Assembly (NCBI RefSeq): GCF_003633895.1
Contig: NZ_RBID01000011.1
Coordinates: 62,001-126,000, forward strand
Origin: Vogesella indigofera
GTDB lineage: Bacteria; Pseudomonadota; Gammaproteobacteria; Burkholderiales; Chromobacteriaceae
Reading direction: 5' to 3'
Length of the DNA stretch: 64,000 nucleotides
The translations under genes and the position numbers were made by a program. The notes under the pieces are model-generated. The model saw nothing but the letters and a program-made list of their open reading frames with translations. It did no database searches and was not told where the DNA came from. Positions 34,681 through 44,896 of the stretch are shown here, in pieces (within the stretch, counting starts at the first letter, position 1; every line of letters begins with the position of its first letter).

Positions 34681-35624
34681 AACTGGAAAACCAGGTTGGC
34701 GTAAAACACAAAGGCGCTGACAAGACGGCACGCATTCCGATCAAGATCGTGCCGCTCGACGAAAAGCTCAAAAAGCCGGAGTGGATTCGCGCCAAGCTGC
34801 CCAATGGCCAGCGTTTCAACGAGATCAAGCAGATCCTGCGCGAGCAGAAGCTGCACACCGTCTGTGAAGAGGCGACCTGCCCGAACATCGGCGAATGCTT
34901 CAGCAAGGGTACCGCCACCTTCATGATCATGGGCGACATCTGTACCCGTCGCTGCCCGTTCTGTGACGTCGGCCACGGCCGCCCGAACCCGCTGGACGCG
35001 CAGGAGCCGATCCACCTCGCCGAAACCGTGGCCGCGCTCAAGCTGCGCTACGTGGTGGTGACCTCGGTTGACCGCGACGACCTGCGCGACGGCGGTGCCC
35101 AGCACTTTGCCGACTGCATCAGCGAAGTGCGCAAGCAGTCGCCGGGCACCCAGATCGAGGTGCTGGTGCCGGACTTCCGCGGCCGTCTCGACATCGCGCT
35201 GGACATCCTCAGCGCCACGCCGCCGGACGTGATGAACCATAACCTGGAAACCGCGCCACGTCTGTACAAGCAGGCCCGTCCCGGCTCCGACTACCAGCAC
35301 TCGCTGACGCTGCTGAAAGAGTACAAGGCGCGCAATCCGGAGGTGCGCACCAAGTCCGGCATCATGGTCGGCCTCGGCGAAACCGATGAAGAAGTGTACG
35401 AAGTGATGGCTGACATGCGCGCCCATGATATCGACATGATCACCATCGGCCAGTACCTGCAGCCGACCGATGGTCACCTGCCGGTGCTGCGCTACGTGCA
35501 TCCGGACGTGTTCAAGCAGTACGAAACCCGTGCCTACGAAATGGGCTTCAAGCACGCCGCCGTCGGTGCCATGGTGCGTTCCAGCTATCACGCTGACGTA
35601 CAGGCCCACGAGGCCGGCGTGTAA
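34677..35624 (+). CDS. lipA: Lipoyl synthase
   Basis: A 315-residue radical-SAM enzyme that inserts two sulphurs into protein-bound octanoyl groups. Auxiliary cluster Cys63/68/74 ([12 protein letters not shown]), radical-SAM Cys89/93/96 (CTRRCPFC) and the C-terminal VRSSYHA serine ligand are all present. The start is fixed by the ATGA overlap with lipB and AAGGAG upstream. Its TAA stop overlaps an exact copy of AAGGTTGGCCGCAA. Confidence 0.96.
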   Translation: MKLENQVGVKHKGADKTARIPIKIVPLDEKLKKPEWIRAKLPNGQRFNEIKQILREQKLHTVCEEATCPNIGECFSKGTATFMIMGDICTRRCPFCDVGHGRPNPLDAQEPIHLAETVAALKLRYVVVTSVDRDDLRDGGAQHFADCISEVRKQSPGTQIEVLVPDFRGRLDIALDILSATPPDVMNHNLETAPRLYKQARPGSDYQHSLTLLKEYKARNPEVRTKSGIMVGLGETDEEVYEVMADMRAHDIDMITIGQYLQPTDGHLPVLRYVHPDVFKQYETRAYEMGFKHAAVGAMVRSSYHADVQAHEAGV

Positions 35625-35636
35625 GGTTGGCCGCAA
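35623..35636 (+). repeat. Iterated word, exact copy at the lipA stop
   Basis: AAGGTTGGCCGCAA begins with the last two bases of the lipA stop codon TAA. Confidence 0.75.
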
Positions 35637-35643
35637 CACTCCG

Positions 35644-35676
35644 ACAACGGCGCCAGTGGGCGCCGTTGTTGTTTTT
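35644..35676 (+). terminator. Intrinsic terminator of lipA
   Basis: ACAACGGCGCC-AGTG-GGCGCCGTTGT followed by TGTTTTT. It closes the dac-DUF493-lipB-lipA stretch. Confidence 0.88.
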
Positions 35677-35703
35677 GATTCCGCAATACAAGGACACCAT
35701 CGC

Positions 35704-36351
35704 ATGAACCATGACGCCCAGCCCGCGGCCATCAGTAACGAACAATGGCGTCACGCCAAGGCCCTGCAACAGCAGCTGGATGCGCTGCTGGGCGAGGTGC
35801 TCGGCGCGGCCAAGCTGTGCCACAAGCTTGGCAGTGTCGAAGAAAGCGTGCAGCAAGTGCCGGCGCTGGGGCGGGTGGCACTGGCCAGCAGCCTGCCGCT
35901 GATCGTGCGCAACAAGAAAAGGAAGGAATTCATCGGCGGCTGGCTCAACTACCAGATCAGCCTTGCCGGTGACGGCGTGCCGTTGCAACAGGATGGCACG
36001 CCGGTGGGCGCGGTGCTGCACGTGGCGCACTGGGCCTGCGAGTTTGCCTTTGAGTACGACGCCTTTGTCGGCTTCCCGGCCAGCGCGTGGCAGCCGTGGG
36101 AAAACCGCGGCAACCGCCTGCTGTGGTGGGAGGAGAGCGAGTCCCACTTCGGCGCGGAGTGGACCTATACGCTGCAGCTGGCGGCGCTGGATAGCAACGA
36201 GGCGTTGCTGGCGGCGGTGGTGCGCCCGGCACTGGCACTGTTGCAGGGCAAGCCGGTGGACGAGGCGCTACCGGCCGATGTGCCGGGCTTGCTGCACTAT
36301 CACGACGTGGCGGTGGAGGGCGGTTGCGACCTGCGCGTCAGCGCCGGCTGA
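35704..36351 (+). CDS. Hypothetical protein
   Basis: A 215-residue soluble protein, no family recognised. An N-terminal helical part (about 12-80) precedes a beta-rich, Trp-rich region (AHWACEFAFEYDAFVGFPAS, WQPWENRGNRLLWWEES). No signal or membrane segment. The start at 35704 follows AAGGACACCATCGC. It stands alone between the lipA terminator and a convergent TenA-like gene. Codon use matches its neighbours, so it looks native. Confidence 0.65.
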   Translation: MNHDAQPAAISNEQWRHAKALQQQLDALLGEVLGAAKLCHKLGSVEESVQQVPALGRVALASSLPLIVRNKKRKEFIGGWLNYQISLAGDGVPLQQDGTPVGAVLHVAHWACEFAFEYDAFVGFPASAWQPWENRGNRLLWWEESESHFGAEWTYTLQLAALDSNEALLAAVVRPALALLQGKPVDEALPADVPGLLHYHDVAVEGGCDLRVSAG

Positions 36352-36379
36352 TGCGGCCAACCCTGGGCTGGCGCACCGG

Positions 36380-37138
36380 CTAGCCCGGCACGGCCTGTTC
36401 CAGCTGCAGGCAGCAGTCGAGGACCAGCTGCATGTAGTGATAGCTGTTGCCGATGGCGGTTTGCAGCGCCCGCCGCGTGCTGGCGTCGGCGTCGCGCCCG
36501 GCCAGGGTGCAGACGATGTCCAGCGCTTCCCACGGGTGATCGTCGTCGTAGCGGGCATGCACCTTCAGCCAGCGCATCGCGCTCTGGCGCTGTGTCGCGG
36601 GCAGCGAGGCTTCATAGATGCCCGGCGCGCAGACCAGTTGCGTCCACTCGCCGGTGGCACCCTCGATGGCGTAATTGGTGGCGGCCAGCGCCAGCAGCAG
36701 CGAGTGGTGGCGGCTGTTGTGCCGGCACCAGTGGCCGAGTTGCTGCAATGGCTCCGGCACCCGCTGCGCCTGCAGCTCGGTTGCCGCGATGCCGCAGGCG
36801 GCGGCCCACGCCAGCCAGTAGTCGGCGTGGTTCTGCTCGACACGGATGTTGCGCACCAGAAGCCGCCGCGCCATGTCTTCGCCGCGATGGCGGCCATAGC
36901 GGGTCTTGAGCAGGTTTTGCGCCATGTACAGCGGAAACTGCTCGACCACCGGCCACACCCCGATCAGGAACAGCCGCAGTGCGTCATCGCCGAGCTCGGC
37001 ATCGCGCAGCCGCTGGTAGAACTCGTGTCGCACCACGCGCTGCCTGGCGGCGGCGCAGTCGGCAAGCAGCTGCTGCGCCCATTCCGGATAGCTGTGCGGG
37101 CTGCGTAACGCGCCGCTGCGCACGAACTCGCGGTTCAC
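36380..37138 (-). CDS. TenA/haem-oxygenase-like iron-containing redox protein
   Basis: A 252-residue all-helical protein of the TenA/PqqC/haem-oxygenase-like superfamily (iron-containing redox enzyme type). Candidate ligands include RHEFYQRL, VEQNHADYW, ATNYAIEGATGEW and ARYDDDHPWEALD, a pattern of His/Glu/Asp on core helices. The start is GTG at 37138, overlapping the GGDEF-EAL stop as GTGA. The true reaction is unknown; members act on small amines or fatty acids. The coupling to a c-di-GMP gene is unusual. Confidence 0.72.
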   Translation of the reverse strand: MNREFVRSGALRSPHSYPEWAQQLLADCAAARQRVVRHEFYQRLRDAELGDDALRLFLIGVWPVVEQFPLYMAQNLLKTRYGRHRGEDMARRLLVRNIRVEQNHADYWLAWAAACGIAATELQAQRVPEPLQQLGHWCRHNSRHHSLLLALAATNYAIEGATGEWTQLVCAPGIYEASLPATQRQSAMRWLKVHARYDDDHPWEALDIVCTLAGRDADASTRRALQTAIGNSYHYMQLVLDCCLQLEQAVPG

Positions 37139-39660
37139 GGCGTCGCGCCCTGGCTGCTGTTGGCCGGCTGCGGCGGTACGGCAGACTGCGCGCTGGTGGC
37201 CGCAACTCCCGCCGGTGCCGCGCAGACGCGGCGGAAGTCGTGCTGTAGCTCGCCGTCGCAGTTGAACGGCTGCGGCTTGGCCACGGCGTAACCCTGCGCG
37301 TAGTCGACGCCGATGTCGGCCAGCGCCTGCAGCATCGCCGGTGTTTCCACGAATTCGGCAATGGTGCGTTTGCCCATCACGTGGCCGATGTGGTTGATGA
37401 CCTCGACCATGGCGCGGTCGATCGGGTCGTCGAGCATGTCCTTGACGAAGCCGCCGTCGATCTTCAGATAGTCCACCGGCAGGTGCTTCAGGTAGGTGAA
37501 CGAGGACATGCCGGCGCCGAAGTCGTCCAGCGAGAAGCGGCAGCCGAGGGTCTGCAGCTCGGTGATGAAGTGGATGGCGCTGGCGAGATTGGCGATGGCG
37601 CTGGTCTCGGTGATCTCGAAGCAGATCATGCGCGGCGGGATCGCATGCAGGCGGAACTGTTCGCGCAGGAAGTCCAGAAACGCCTGGTCGCCGATGGTGG
37701 TGCCGGACAGGTTGATGGCGCAGGTGCCGATCGGCGTTGCCTTGTGGCAGCGCAGCCGCGCGGCGAGGATGGTGAACGCGTTCTGCACCACCCAGCGGTC
37801 GATCAGCGGCATCAGCCCGTAGCGCTCCGCCGCCGGGATGAAGCTGATCGGCGGCACCAGGCGGCCAACCTCGTCGTGCAGGCGCAGCAGCAGCTCGACA
37901 TGGCTGCCACTGTCGCTGTTGCTGCCCAGCGGCGCGATTTCCTGCGCGTACAGGCACAGCCGCCGCTCTTCCAGCGCCAGGTGGATGCGCTGCACCCAGG
38001 CCATCTCGCCAAAGCGCAGCGATAGTTCCGAATCGTCCGGATGGTAGAGCTGTACCCGGTTGCGCCCCTTTTCCTTGGCCATGTAGCAGGCGACGTCGGC
38101 GGCGCGCAGCGCCTCGGCCAGCGTGGTCAGCGCGCCGGTGATGTGCACCAGGCCGATGCTGACACTGACGTTGAACGGGCGGCCGCCCCACACGAAGTGC
38201 AGGTCCTGTACCGTCTGGCGCAGGCTTTCGGCAATCTGCAGCGCGGCATCGACCGGACATTGCTCCAGCAGGATGCCGAACTCGTCGCCGCCGAGGCGGG
38301 CGAGGGTGTCGCTGTCGCGCAGCCGCTGCTGCAGCAGCAGGCAGATCTGGCGCAGCAGCTCGTCGCCGGCGGCGTGGCCGCAGGTGTCGTTGACCACCTT
38401 GAACTGGTCAAGGTCGAGGAACATCAGTGCGTGCTGCTGGTGGCCTTCGTGCTGGCGGTCGAGATTGGCCAGTGCCTGCTCCAGCCGGTATTCGAACTCG
38501 CGGCGGTTGGCAAGCCCGGTCAGCGCATCGTGCGAGGCCTGCCACGACAGGCTGGCGATGTACTGCCGCTCCCGCGTCATGTCGTGCAGTACCAGCACCG
38601 CCCCGCTGATCTGGCCATCACTGTGGATCGGCGCCGCCACCAGTGCCACCGACACCGCGCTGCCGTCCAGGCGCACCATCAGCTGGGAGTGGCTGCTGCT
38701 GCCGTGGCTGTGGCCGCCGGCCAGGATTTGCTCGATCAGCACCAGCGCTTCCTGCTGGGAGTCCTCGTCGACGATGCGGAACAGCGAGCCCAGCGGCAGC
38801 CCCTGCGCCTGCGCCACCGTCCACGCCGTCAGCTGTTCCGCCGCCGGATTCATGTAGGCGGTCAGGCCGTCGGCGTCGGTGGTGATCACCGCGTCGCCGA
38901 TGGAGGCGAGGGTGACCTGCGCGCGTTCCTTTTCCGCCTGCAGCGCGCTTTCGAAGGACTGGCGCTGGCCCAGCAGCTTGCGGGTGCGGAACAGCGCCAG
39001 CAGGATCAGTAGTGCGGCGCTGGCCAGGTTGGCGGCCAGCAATAGCCGCTGGATGACGCGCGAGCCTTGGCCGAGGGTGTCGGAAAAGGCTTTCTCCATC
39101 GGGGTGAGGCGGTCGTTGATGGCGTAGATTTCCGCCTTCCACTCGACAATGTCGCGCGGGCTGGCCAGCCCGCCGCTGATCTGGAAGTGCATCTGCTCGG
39201 CCAGCCCGGTCAGCGCCTGCAGGTTGCGGTCGCCGAATTCCCAGTGCGCAATCGCCTGTTGCAGGTAGCTGAACTGGCGGAAGTTCTGGTACAGCCAGAT
39301 CAGGCCGGCAATGTCCTGCGGGTGGTTGCCGCCCTGCAGGAAGCCGGCGCGGGCCAGCGCCAGATCCGGCACCGGCTGTTCCAGCGCCATGCGCGCGGCG
39401 TGGTCGCCGAGCGGGATGGCGATGGCGGTCTGGTACTGGTGGAAGTGGCGTTCGTCGTGACTGTCGGCGTACAGGGTGAGATAGTAGATGGCATCTTTTT
39501 GCCCTTTGGACCACAGGCTCTCGCCGCTGACGTAGGCGCGCACCGCGGACTGGATCTCCAGGCTGACGCCGCCCAGTGCCGCCAGCAGCAGGGCAACGGC
39601 AATGAAGGGCCAGACCAGACCGGGCAGCTGTGTGGTATTGCGATTGCGGTGTTGTGTCAT
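37135..39660 (-). CDS. PAS-GGDEF-EAL c-di-GMP protein
   Basis: An 841-residue membrane protein: helices near 12-32 and 215-240 enclosing a periplasmic sensor region, then PAS (about 260-375), GGDEF (about 395-560; RLGGDEF with RDSD inhibitory site) and EAL (about 580-820). The EAL signature reads ELLLRL; the metal-binding Glu is kept. DDFGAGMSSFTYLKHLPVDY is intact, so phosphodiesterase activity is plausible. The start at 39660 is chosen because the 42 codons upstream are Arg/Pro-rich and unlike the family. Confidence 0.9.
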   Translation of the reverse strand: MTQHRNRNTTQLPGLVWPFIAVALLLAALGGVSLEIQSAVRAYVSGESLWSKGQKDAIYYLTLYADSHDERHFHQYQTAIAIPLGDHAARMALEQPVPDLALARAGFLQGGNHPQDIAGLIWLYQNFRQFSYLQQAIAHWEFGDRNLQALTGLAEQMHFQISGGLASPRDIVEWKAEIYAINDRLTPMEKAFSDTLGQGSRVIQRLLLAANLASAALLILLALFRTRKLLGQRQSFESALQAEKERAQVTLASIGDAVITTDADGLTAYMNPAAEQLTAWTVAQAQGLPLGSLFRIVDEDSQQEALVLIEQILAGGHSHGSSSHSQLMVRLDGSAVSVALVAAPIHSDGQISGAVLVLHDMTRERQYIASLSWQASHDALTGLANRREFEYRLEQALANLDRQHEGHQQHALMFLDLDQFKVVNDTCGHAAGDELLRQICLLLQQRLRDSDTLARLGGDEFGILLEQCPVDAALQIAESLRQTVQDLHFVWGGRPFNVSVSIGLVHITGALTTLAEALRAADVACYMAKEKGRNRVQLYHPDDSELSLRFGEMAWVQRIHLALEERRLCLYAQEIAPLGSNSDSGSHVELLLRLHDEVGRLVPPISFIPAAERYGLMPLIDRWVVQNAFTILAARLRCHKATPIGTCAINLSGTTIGDQAFLDFLREQFRLHAIPPRMICFEITETSAIANLASAIHFITELQTLGCRFSLDDFGAGMSSFTYLKHLPVDYLKIDGGFVKDMLDDPIDRAMVEVINHIGHVMGKRTIAEFVETPAMLQALADIGVDYAQGYAVAKPQPFNCDGELQHDFRRVCAAPAGVAATSAQSAVPPQPANSSQGATP

Positions 39661-39870
39661 GCCCTTGCTCACCCCGGCAAATGGCGGACGGCGTTGTCGC
39701 TGCCCGCGGTGGTTCAGGTCAGGCCTTGTCGTGCGGTGTTGTCCCGGGTGCTGCGGTGGCCGGTGGCGGCGGCGCCGGCGCGGCAATTATTGTTTTGCTG
39801 ATGTCATTACGGATAATAGATAGCCTTGCCTACGCTGAATAGTTAATTTTCCCGATTCGGTGGCAGAAAT

Positions 39871-39898
39871 GAAAACAGCCATGCAAAGGCATGGCTGT
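39871..39898 (-). terminator. Intrinsic terminator of tyrS
   Basis: On the minus strand ACAGCCATGC-CTTT-GCATGGCTGT followed by TTTC, 37 bases beyond the tyrS stop. Confidence 0.8.
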
Positions 39899-39906
39899 CG
39901 GCGGCA

Positions 39907-39932
39907 AACTGCGGCCAACGTTGGCCGCAGTT
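39907..39932. repeat. 26-base perfect palindrome built from the iterated word
   Basis: AACTGCGGCCAAC joined to GTTGGCCGCAGTT, lying 2 bases after the tyrS stop and before its terminator. Two overlapping 12-of-14 matches to AAGGTTGGCCGCAA in opposite orientation. Confidence 0.75.
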
Positions 39933-39934
39933 GT

Positions 39935-41209
<1,275 letters not shown>

Positions 41210-41406
41210 GTATTTCTTCTCCACATGAGCAGGATGCGGGCCGTGGGCCGCGCGGTAACGATTGCGCCTGTTGGCGTTGCAACAAAAGATGGCGATTTTA
41301 ACCGAAAATGACGCTTCGTAACGTGCGCTCTGGCGGCGGCCCGGCTTTGGGTGAACAATGCCGGGCTTGGCCGCCAGCCGCGCAAACAGGAAAGGATGCA
41401 GCAAAC

Positions 41407-42084
41407 ATGAGCAGGATGATCAAGGTGTGGGATGTGCCGACGCGGCTGTTTCACTGGACGATGTTGCCGGTTTTTGCCGGGCTGTGGTTCACCGGCGAGC
41501 AGGGCGGCGACTGGATGGAATGGCATCTGCGCCTTGGCATGCTGATGCTGGTGCTGCTGCTGTTCCGCGTGCTGTGGGGGCTGTGCGGTAGTCAGACGGC
41601 GCGCTTCAGCAGTTTTCTCGCCGGGCCGGCGCGCATCCGTGCCTATCTGGCTGGGCAGCTGCCGGTGACGGCGCAGCCGGGACACAACCCGCTGGGTGGC
41701 TGGATGGTGCTGGCGCTGCTGCTGGCGCTGTTGCTGCAGGCCGGGCTGGGGCTGTTTGCCGCTGACGTCAACAGCTACCTCTACGACGGCCCGCTGAAGG
41801 TGCTGATCGACGGCGAGCTGGCCGAGCAGGTGACCGGCTGGCACAAGTCGTCGTTTGACGTATTGCTGCTGCTGGCAGCGGTGCATGTGCTGGCGGTGCT
41901 GTTCTACAAGGTTGGCCGCAACACCGATCTGGTGCGCCCGATGCTGAGCGGGATGAAGGCGCTGCCGGTCGATGCCGCGCCGTTGCGCTTTGCACCGCTG
42001 TGGCTGGCCTTGCTGCTGCTGCTGCTGATGGCTTTGCTGGTGTTTGGTGGCGTGCCGTGGCTGGCGGCCAGCATGGCGGCCTGA
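41407..42084 (+). CDS. Cytochrome b561-type membrane protein
   Basis: A 225-residue di-haem b-type cytochrome (PF01292-like). Four to five helices; haem-ligand His are in [25 protein letters not shown] and AAVHVLAV. It opens with [12 protein letters not shown], the family signature, and passes electrons between quinol and soluble c-type cytochromes. The ATG at 41407 follows AGGAAAGGATGC. An exact AAGGTTGGCCGCAA copy lies inside (K-V-G-R-N). Two convergent cytochrome c' genes follow. Confidence 0.9.
   Translation: MSRMIKVWDVPTRLFHWTMLPVFAGLWFTGEQGGDWMEWHLRLGMLMLVLLLFRVLWGLCGSQTARFSSFLAGPARIRAYLAGQLPVTAQPGHNPLGGWMVLALLLALLLQAGLGLFAADVNSYLYDGPLKVLIDGELAEQVTGWHKSSFDVLLLLAAVHVLAVLFYKVGRNTDLVRPMLSGMKALPVDAAPLRFAPLWLALLLLLLMALLVFGGVPWLAASMAA
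41908..41921 (+). repeat. Iterated word, exact copy in cytochrome b561 gene
   Basis: AAGGTTGGCCGCAA inside the coding sequence, encoding K-V-G-R-N in the loop after a membrane helix. Confidence 0.7.
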
Positions 42085-42100
42085 ACCGCCTCCGGAAATG

Positions 42101-42134
42101 AAAAACCGCTAGTCCTTATCGACTGGCGGTTTTT
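42101..42134. terminator. Bidirectional terminator
   Basis: AAAAACCGCTAGTC-CTTATC-GACTGGCGGTTTTT (one mismatch) between convergent cytochrome genes; A run on one side and T run on the other. Confidence 0.85.
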
Positions 42135-42166
42135 GTTTCTGGCAGCGTGATTGTGCTTGGCGCCAC

Positions 42167-42595
42167 TTAGCGCATCGGGCCGCGGAAGCTGTCGTGACAG
42201 GCCTTGCAGCTGGCGGCCACGGCGCCGTAGTCGCGGCGGATGGCGGCGAGGTCGTCGCCGCGCGCGGTTTTCTGCAACTGGTCAACCGCGAGCAGGAACT
42301 TGTCCTGTTCCGCTTTCCATTTTGCCGGCTCGCTCCAGATCGCCGGCTTGGCGCGGCTGACGTCGTCGATGGTGCCCGGCTTGAACTGGCTGAACGGGGC
42401 TGCGGCGACCGCTTTCAGTGCGTCGGCGTGCTTGATGAATACATCCTTGCGATAGCCGCTGCCGCGCAGCATCACCCCCATCGGTTCGAAGCTGCGCAGT
42501 ACCTGTTTGAAGGCTTTCTGGCGGTCTTCACCGGGGCCGGCCTGGCTGGTGGTGGCAAGGAGGGCGAGGGTGGCTAGCAGGAGAATTTTTTTCAT
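42167..42595 (-). CDS. Cytochrome c' (first copy)
   Basis: A 142-residue periplasmic four-helix cytochrome with signal peptide (1-20, SQA-GP) and C-terminal haem site CKACH. Cytochromes c' bind NO and small gases with a five-coordinate haem. The start at 42595 is used because it opens directly with the signal; an upstream in-frame ATG would add 16 non-signal residues. It is paralogous to the gene at 42691, from which it is separated by a terminator. Confidence 0.87.
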   Translation of the reverse strand: MKKILLLATLALLATTSQAGPGEDRQKAFKQVLRSFEPMGVMLRGSGYRKDVFIKHADALKAVAAAPFSQFKPGTIDDVSRAKPAIWSEPAKWKAEQDKFLLAVDQLQKTARGDDLAAIRRDYGAVAASCKACHDSFRGPMR

Positions 42596-42641
42596 GATCT
42601 TGATGCGGGTGGGGAGGGTGGCCATTGGGCGTCGGGCGCCC

Positions 42642-42671
42642 AAAAAAGTTCAGCCCCGCTCGGGGCTGAAC
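42642..42671 (-). terminator. Intrinsic terminator between the cytochrome c' genes
   Basis: Minus strand GTTCAGCCCCG-AG-CGGGGCTGAAC followed by TTTTTTG, 20 bases after the upstream gene's stop. Confidence 0.88.
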
Positions 42672-42690
42672 GCGGTGGCGGACGCCGGAC

Positions 42691-43122
42691 TCAGTCGTTG
42701 CGGAAGCTTTCGTGACAGGCCTTGCAGGTTTTCTGGGTGGCGCCGAACTGTGCCTTGATCGCGGCGAGGTCACCGCCGGCGGCGGTCTGCTTCAGCTTGG
42801 CGGTCTCGGTCTTGTGCTTGTCGATGGCGGCTTTCCAGTCTTGCGGCTTGCTCCAGATCTCGGCGCGGGCGTCGGTCTTGCCCTTGTCGCTGCCGGCCGG
42901 GAAGTGCTGCCACGGCTGCTGCGCCAGCGCATCCAGGTGCGCGGCCAGCTTGGCGAACTCGTCCTTGCTGTACGGCGTTTCGCCCTTCACGGTCTTGGCC
43001 ATGGTGCCGACGGTTTGCTTGTACTGCTTGAAGATTTCCTGGCGCTGGGTGACCGGGTCGGCGGCAAATGCCGGGCTCAGCAGCACGGTACAGGACAACA
43101 CGGTGAGCAGTAGCTGTTTCAT
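42691..43122 (-). CDS. Cytochrome c' (second copy)
   Basis: A 143-residue homologue of the 42167 gene: signal peptide (1-20, AFA-AD), four-helix bundle and CKACHESFRND at the C-terminus. The start at 43122 is preceded by AAGGAGCC on the minus strand. Presence of its own terminator implies separate control of the two copies. Confidence 0.87.
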   Translation of the reverse strand: MKQLLLTVLSCTVLLSPAFAADPVTQRQEIFKQYKQTVGTMAKTVKGETPYSKDEFAKLAAHLDALAQQPWQHFPAGSDKGKTDARAEIWSKPQDWKAAIDKHKTETAKLKQTAAGGDLAAIKAQFGATQKTCKACHESFRND

Positions 43123-43223
43123 CTGCAGGCTCCTTACGGATGGGGTAGGCAATCAATGCCGACAGCTTAGCACACCGCACTGCACCATCGAAGCGGCGGG
43201 CGGTTAACAGTTGTTAACGGTGT

Positions 43224-43238
43224 TGTTATATAGTAACA
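43224..43238 (+). promoter_or_regulatory. Zur-box-like palindrome
   Basis: TGTTATATAGTAACA, arms TGTTA/TAACA, 55 bases before the zur start. It matches the general GTTATNNTATAAC-like Zur site of proteobacteria. A second GTTAAC...GTTAAC pair lies just upstream (43203-43218). Confidence 0.6.
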
Positions 43239-43293
43239 TTTAAGAATTGCTGCTAATTGTCTCCCTCATTCTTTTAACTCCTGGTGACTTGTC

Positions 43294-43728
43294 ATGGATA
43301 AAGCTGGCTTTATGGCCGCGGCCGACCACCAGTGCCAGCAACAAGGCGTGAAGCTGACCGCGCTGCGCCGTCAGGTGCTGGAGCTGGTGCTGGCGCACGA
43401 AGGCGTGGTCAAGGCCTATCAGGTGCTGGCCGATCTGCAGCGCGAGCGCGGCATTGCCGCACCGCCGACGGTGTACCGGGCGCTGGATTTCCTGGTGGAA
43501 GCCGGCCTGCTGCACAAGGTCGACGCGCTCAACGGTTATATCGTGTGCAGCCACGTCGGCTGCTGCCACGAAGGGCTGATCCTGGTGTGCACCGCCTGCG
43601 GCAGCGTCAACGAGCTGGAGGCGGCGCCGGCGCTGGACACGCTGCGACAGCAGGCGGCAGCGCAGGGCTTTGCCATCGCACAACAAAACCTTTTACTGAC
43701 CGGACTGTGCCAGGCATGTCGAGTATGA
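43294..43728 (+). CDS. zur: Zinc uptake regulator (Fur family)
   Basis: A 144-residue Fur-superfamily repressor. DNA-binding part (about 15-90; TVYRALDFLVEAGLLHKV) followed by the metal/dimer part with HVGCCHEG, CTACG and CQAC cysteine pairs. Assigned Zur rather than Fur from its operon: zinc GTPase, His-rich peptide and znuCBA follow. It probably represses the whole operon through the palindrome at 43224. Confidence 0.88.
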   Translation: MDKAGFMAAADHQCQQQGVKLTALRRQVLELVLAHEGVVKAYQVLADLQRERGIAAPPTVYRALDFLVEAGLLHKVDALNGYIVCSHVGCCHEGLILVCTACGSVNELEAAPALDTLRQQAAAQGFAIAQQNLLLTGLCQACRV

Positions 43729-44666
43729 AAAAAACCACCGTCAACGTGCTCACCGGCTTTCTCGGGGTGGGCAAGACCACGGCGCTGCGCCACCTGATCG
43801 CGCAGCGGCCGCAACATGAAAAATGGGCGATCATCGTCAACGAGTTCGGCGAGATCGGCATCGACGGCGCGGTGCTGGACAACGGCGAGCTGCCGATTGC
43901 CGAGATCGCCGGTGGCTGCCTGTGCTGCGTCGCCGGGCCGCAGATGACGGTCACCGTCGCCAACCTGCTGCGCCGTGAACGGCCGGACCGGCTGATCATC
44001 GAGGCCAGCGGTCTCGCCCACGCCGCCGGGCTGATCGACGAGCTGCGTGCCGAGCCGCTGGGCAACGCGCTGGAAGTGGGCGCGGTGATGACGCTGGTCG
44101 ATCCGCGCCAGTTCGCCAACAACGACTACTTCCGCCAGCCGCTGTACCGCGACCAGGTGATGATTGCCGACGTGCTGCTGGCCACCAAGTGCGACCTCGC
44201 CGACGCGCCAACGTTGGCCGCCTACCGCGACAAGGCCGCCGCGCTGTTTCCGCCCAAGTCGCTGATCGCCGAGATCAGCGACGGCGCCGCCGATCCTGCG
44301 TGGCTGGATGCCGCGGTGCAGAACAAGTCGCGCTACCGGCCGGCGGTGCGGCCGGGCGATGCTTCCGGCTGGCAGTCGCAGGGCTGGACCTTCGCGCCGG
44401 CCGCGGAGTTCTCCGGCGAGGCGCTGACCGACCTGTTCGACCGCCTGCCGCAGCTGGTCGACGGCCTGGTGCGCGCCAAGGGCGTGTTCCGCGTGCTGGA
44501 TACCTGGCTGTGGCTGAACTGGACCGAAGGGCAGTGGGCGGCCAATCAGGTGGCGTGGCGCCGTGACAGCCGCTTCGAGGTGATCGGCAGCCGCATCGAC
44601 GCCGACGCGCTGGAAGCCGCCATCCAGGCGTGCGTGCTGCCGGCCGGCAGCGGGAACGGGGCGTGA
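43725..44666 (+). CDS. COG0523 GTPase (CobW/ZigA-like zinc metallochaperone)
   Basis: A 313-residue G3E-family GTPase. Walker A GFLGVGKTT (11-19), NEFGEIGID (39-47), metal-binding CxCC in GGCLCCVAG (63-71) and a CobW C-terminal domain ending in YRCEV-like region. Members with zur/znu neighbours deliver zinc to client enzymes in starvation. The start at 43725 overlaps the zur stop as ATGA; 43716 is an alternative in-frame ATG. Confidence 0.88.
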   Translation: MKKTTVNVLTGFLGVGKTTALRHLIAQRPQHEKWAIIVNEFGEIGIDGAVLDNGELPIAEIAGGCLCCVAGPQMTVTVANLLRRERPDRLIIEASGLAHAAGLIDELRAEPLGNALEVGAVMTLVDPRQFANNDYFRQPLYRDQVMIADVLLATKCDLADAPTLAAYRDKAAALFPPKSLIAEISDGAADPAWLDAAVQNKSRYRPAVRPGDASGWQSQGWTFAPAAEFSGEALTDLFDRLPQLVDGLVRAKGVFRVLDTWLWLNWTEGQWAANQVAWRRDSRFEVIGSRIDADALEAAIQACVLPAGSGNGA

Positions 44667-44671
44667 GCGGC

Positions 44672-44896
44672 ATGACACCTTCGCATCAGCACGAGCAACA
44701 TTCACACGATCATGCGCACGCACACGGCGCCGCGCATGCCCACTCCCATCCGCACCCGCATGCCGCCGGTGAAACCTCGCACCTGCCGCGCTGGCGCCTG
44801 CTGTCGCTGTCCGCCGGCCAGCGTCTGCTGCTGGCCGCGCTGCCGCTGGCCGCGTTGTGGCTGCTGGTGCACTGGGCATTGCAGGAGGTGGCATGA
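44672..44896 (+). CDS. His-rich single-span membrane peptide
   Basis: A 74-residue protein. The first ~32 residues hold about 13 His (HQHEQHSHDHAHAHGAAHAH...), and residues ~47-70 form a hydrophobic helix (RLLLAALPLAALWLLVHWAL). The His tract should bind Zn(II). It lies between the COG0523 gene and znuC, overlapping znuC by ATGA. No family recognised; a zinc-collecting accessory of the transporter is inferred. The start at 44672 follows GGGGCGTGAGCGG. Confidence 0.72.
   Translation: MTPSHQHEQHSHDHAHAHGAAHAHSHPHPHAAGETSHLPRWRLLSLSAGQRLLLAALPLAALWLLVHWALQEVA

Noticed and set aside
39661-39786. Longer N-terminus of the GGDEF-EAL protein
   Set aside because: The extra 42 residues are Arg/Pro-rich, unlike the family, and precede a good ATG directly before the first membrane helix.
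41210-41404. Longer N-terminus of tyrS
   Set aside because: Intergenic in character; GGAGAAGAAAT places the start at 41209.
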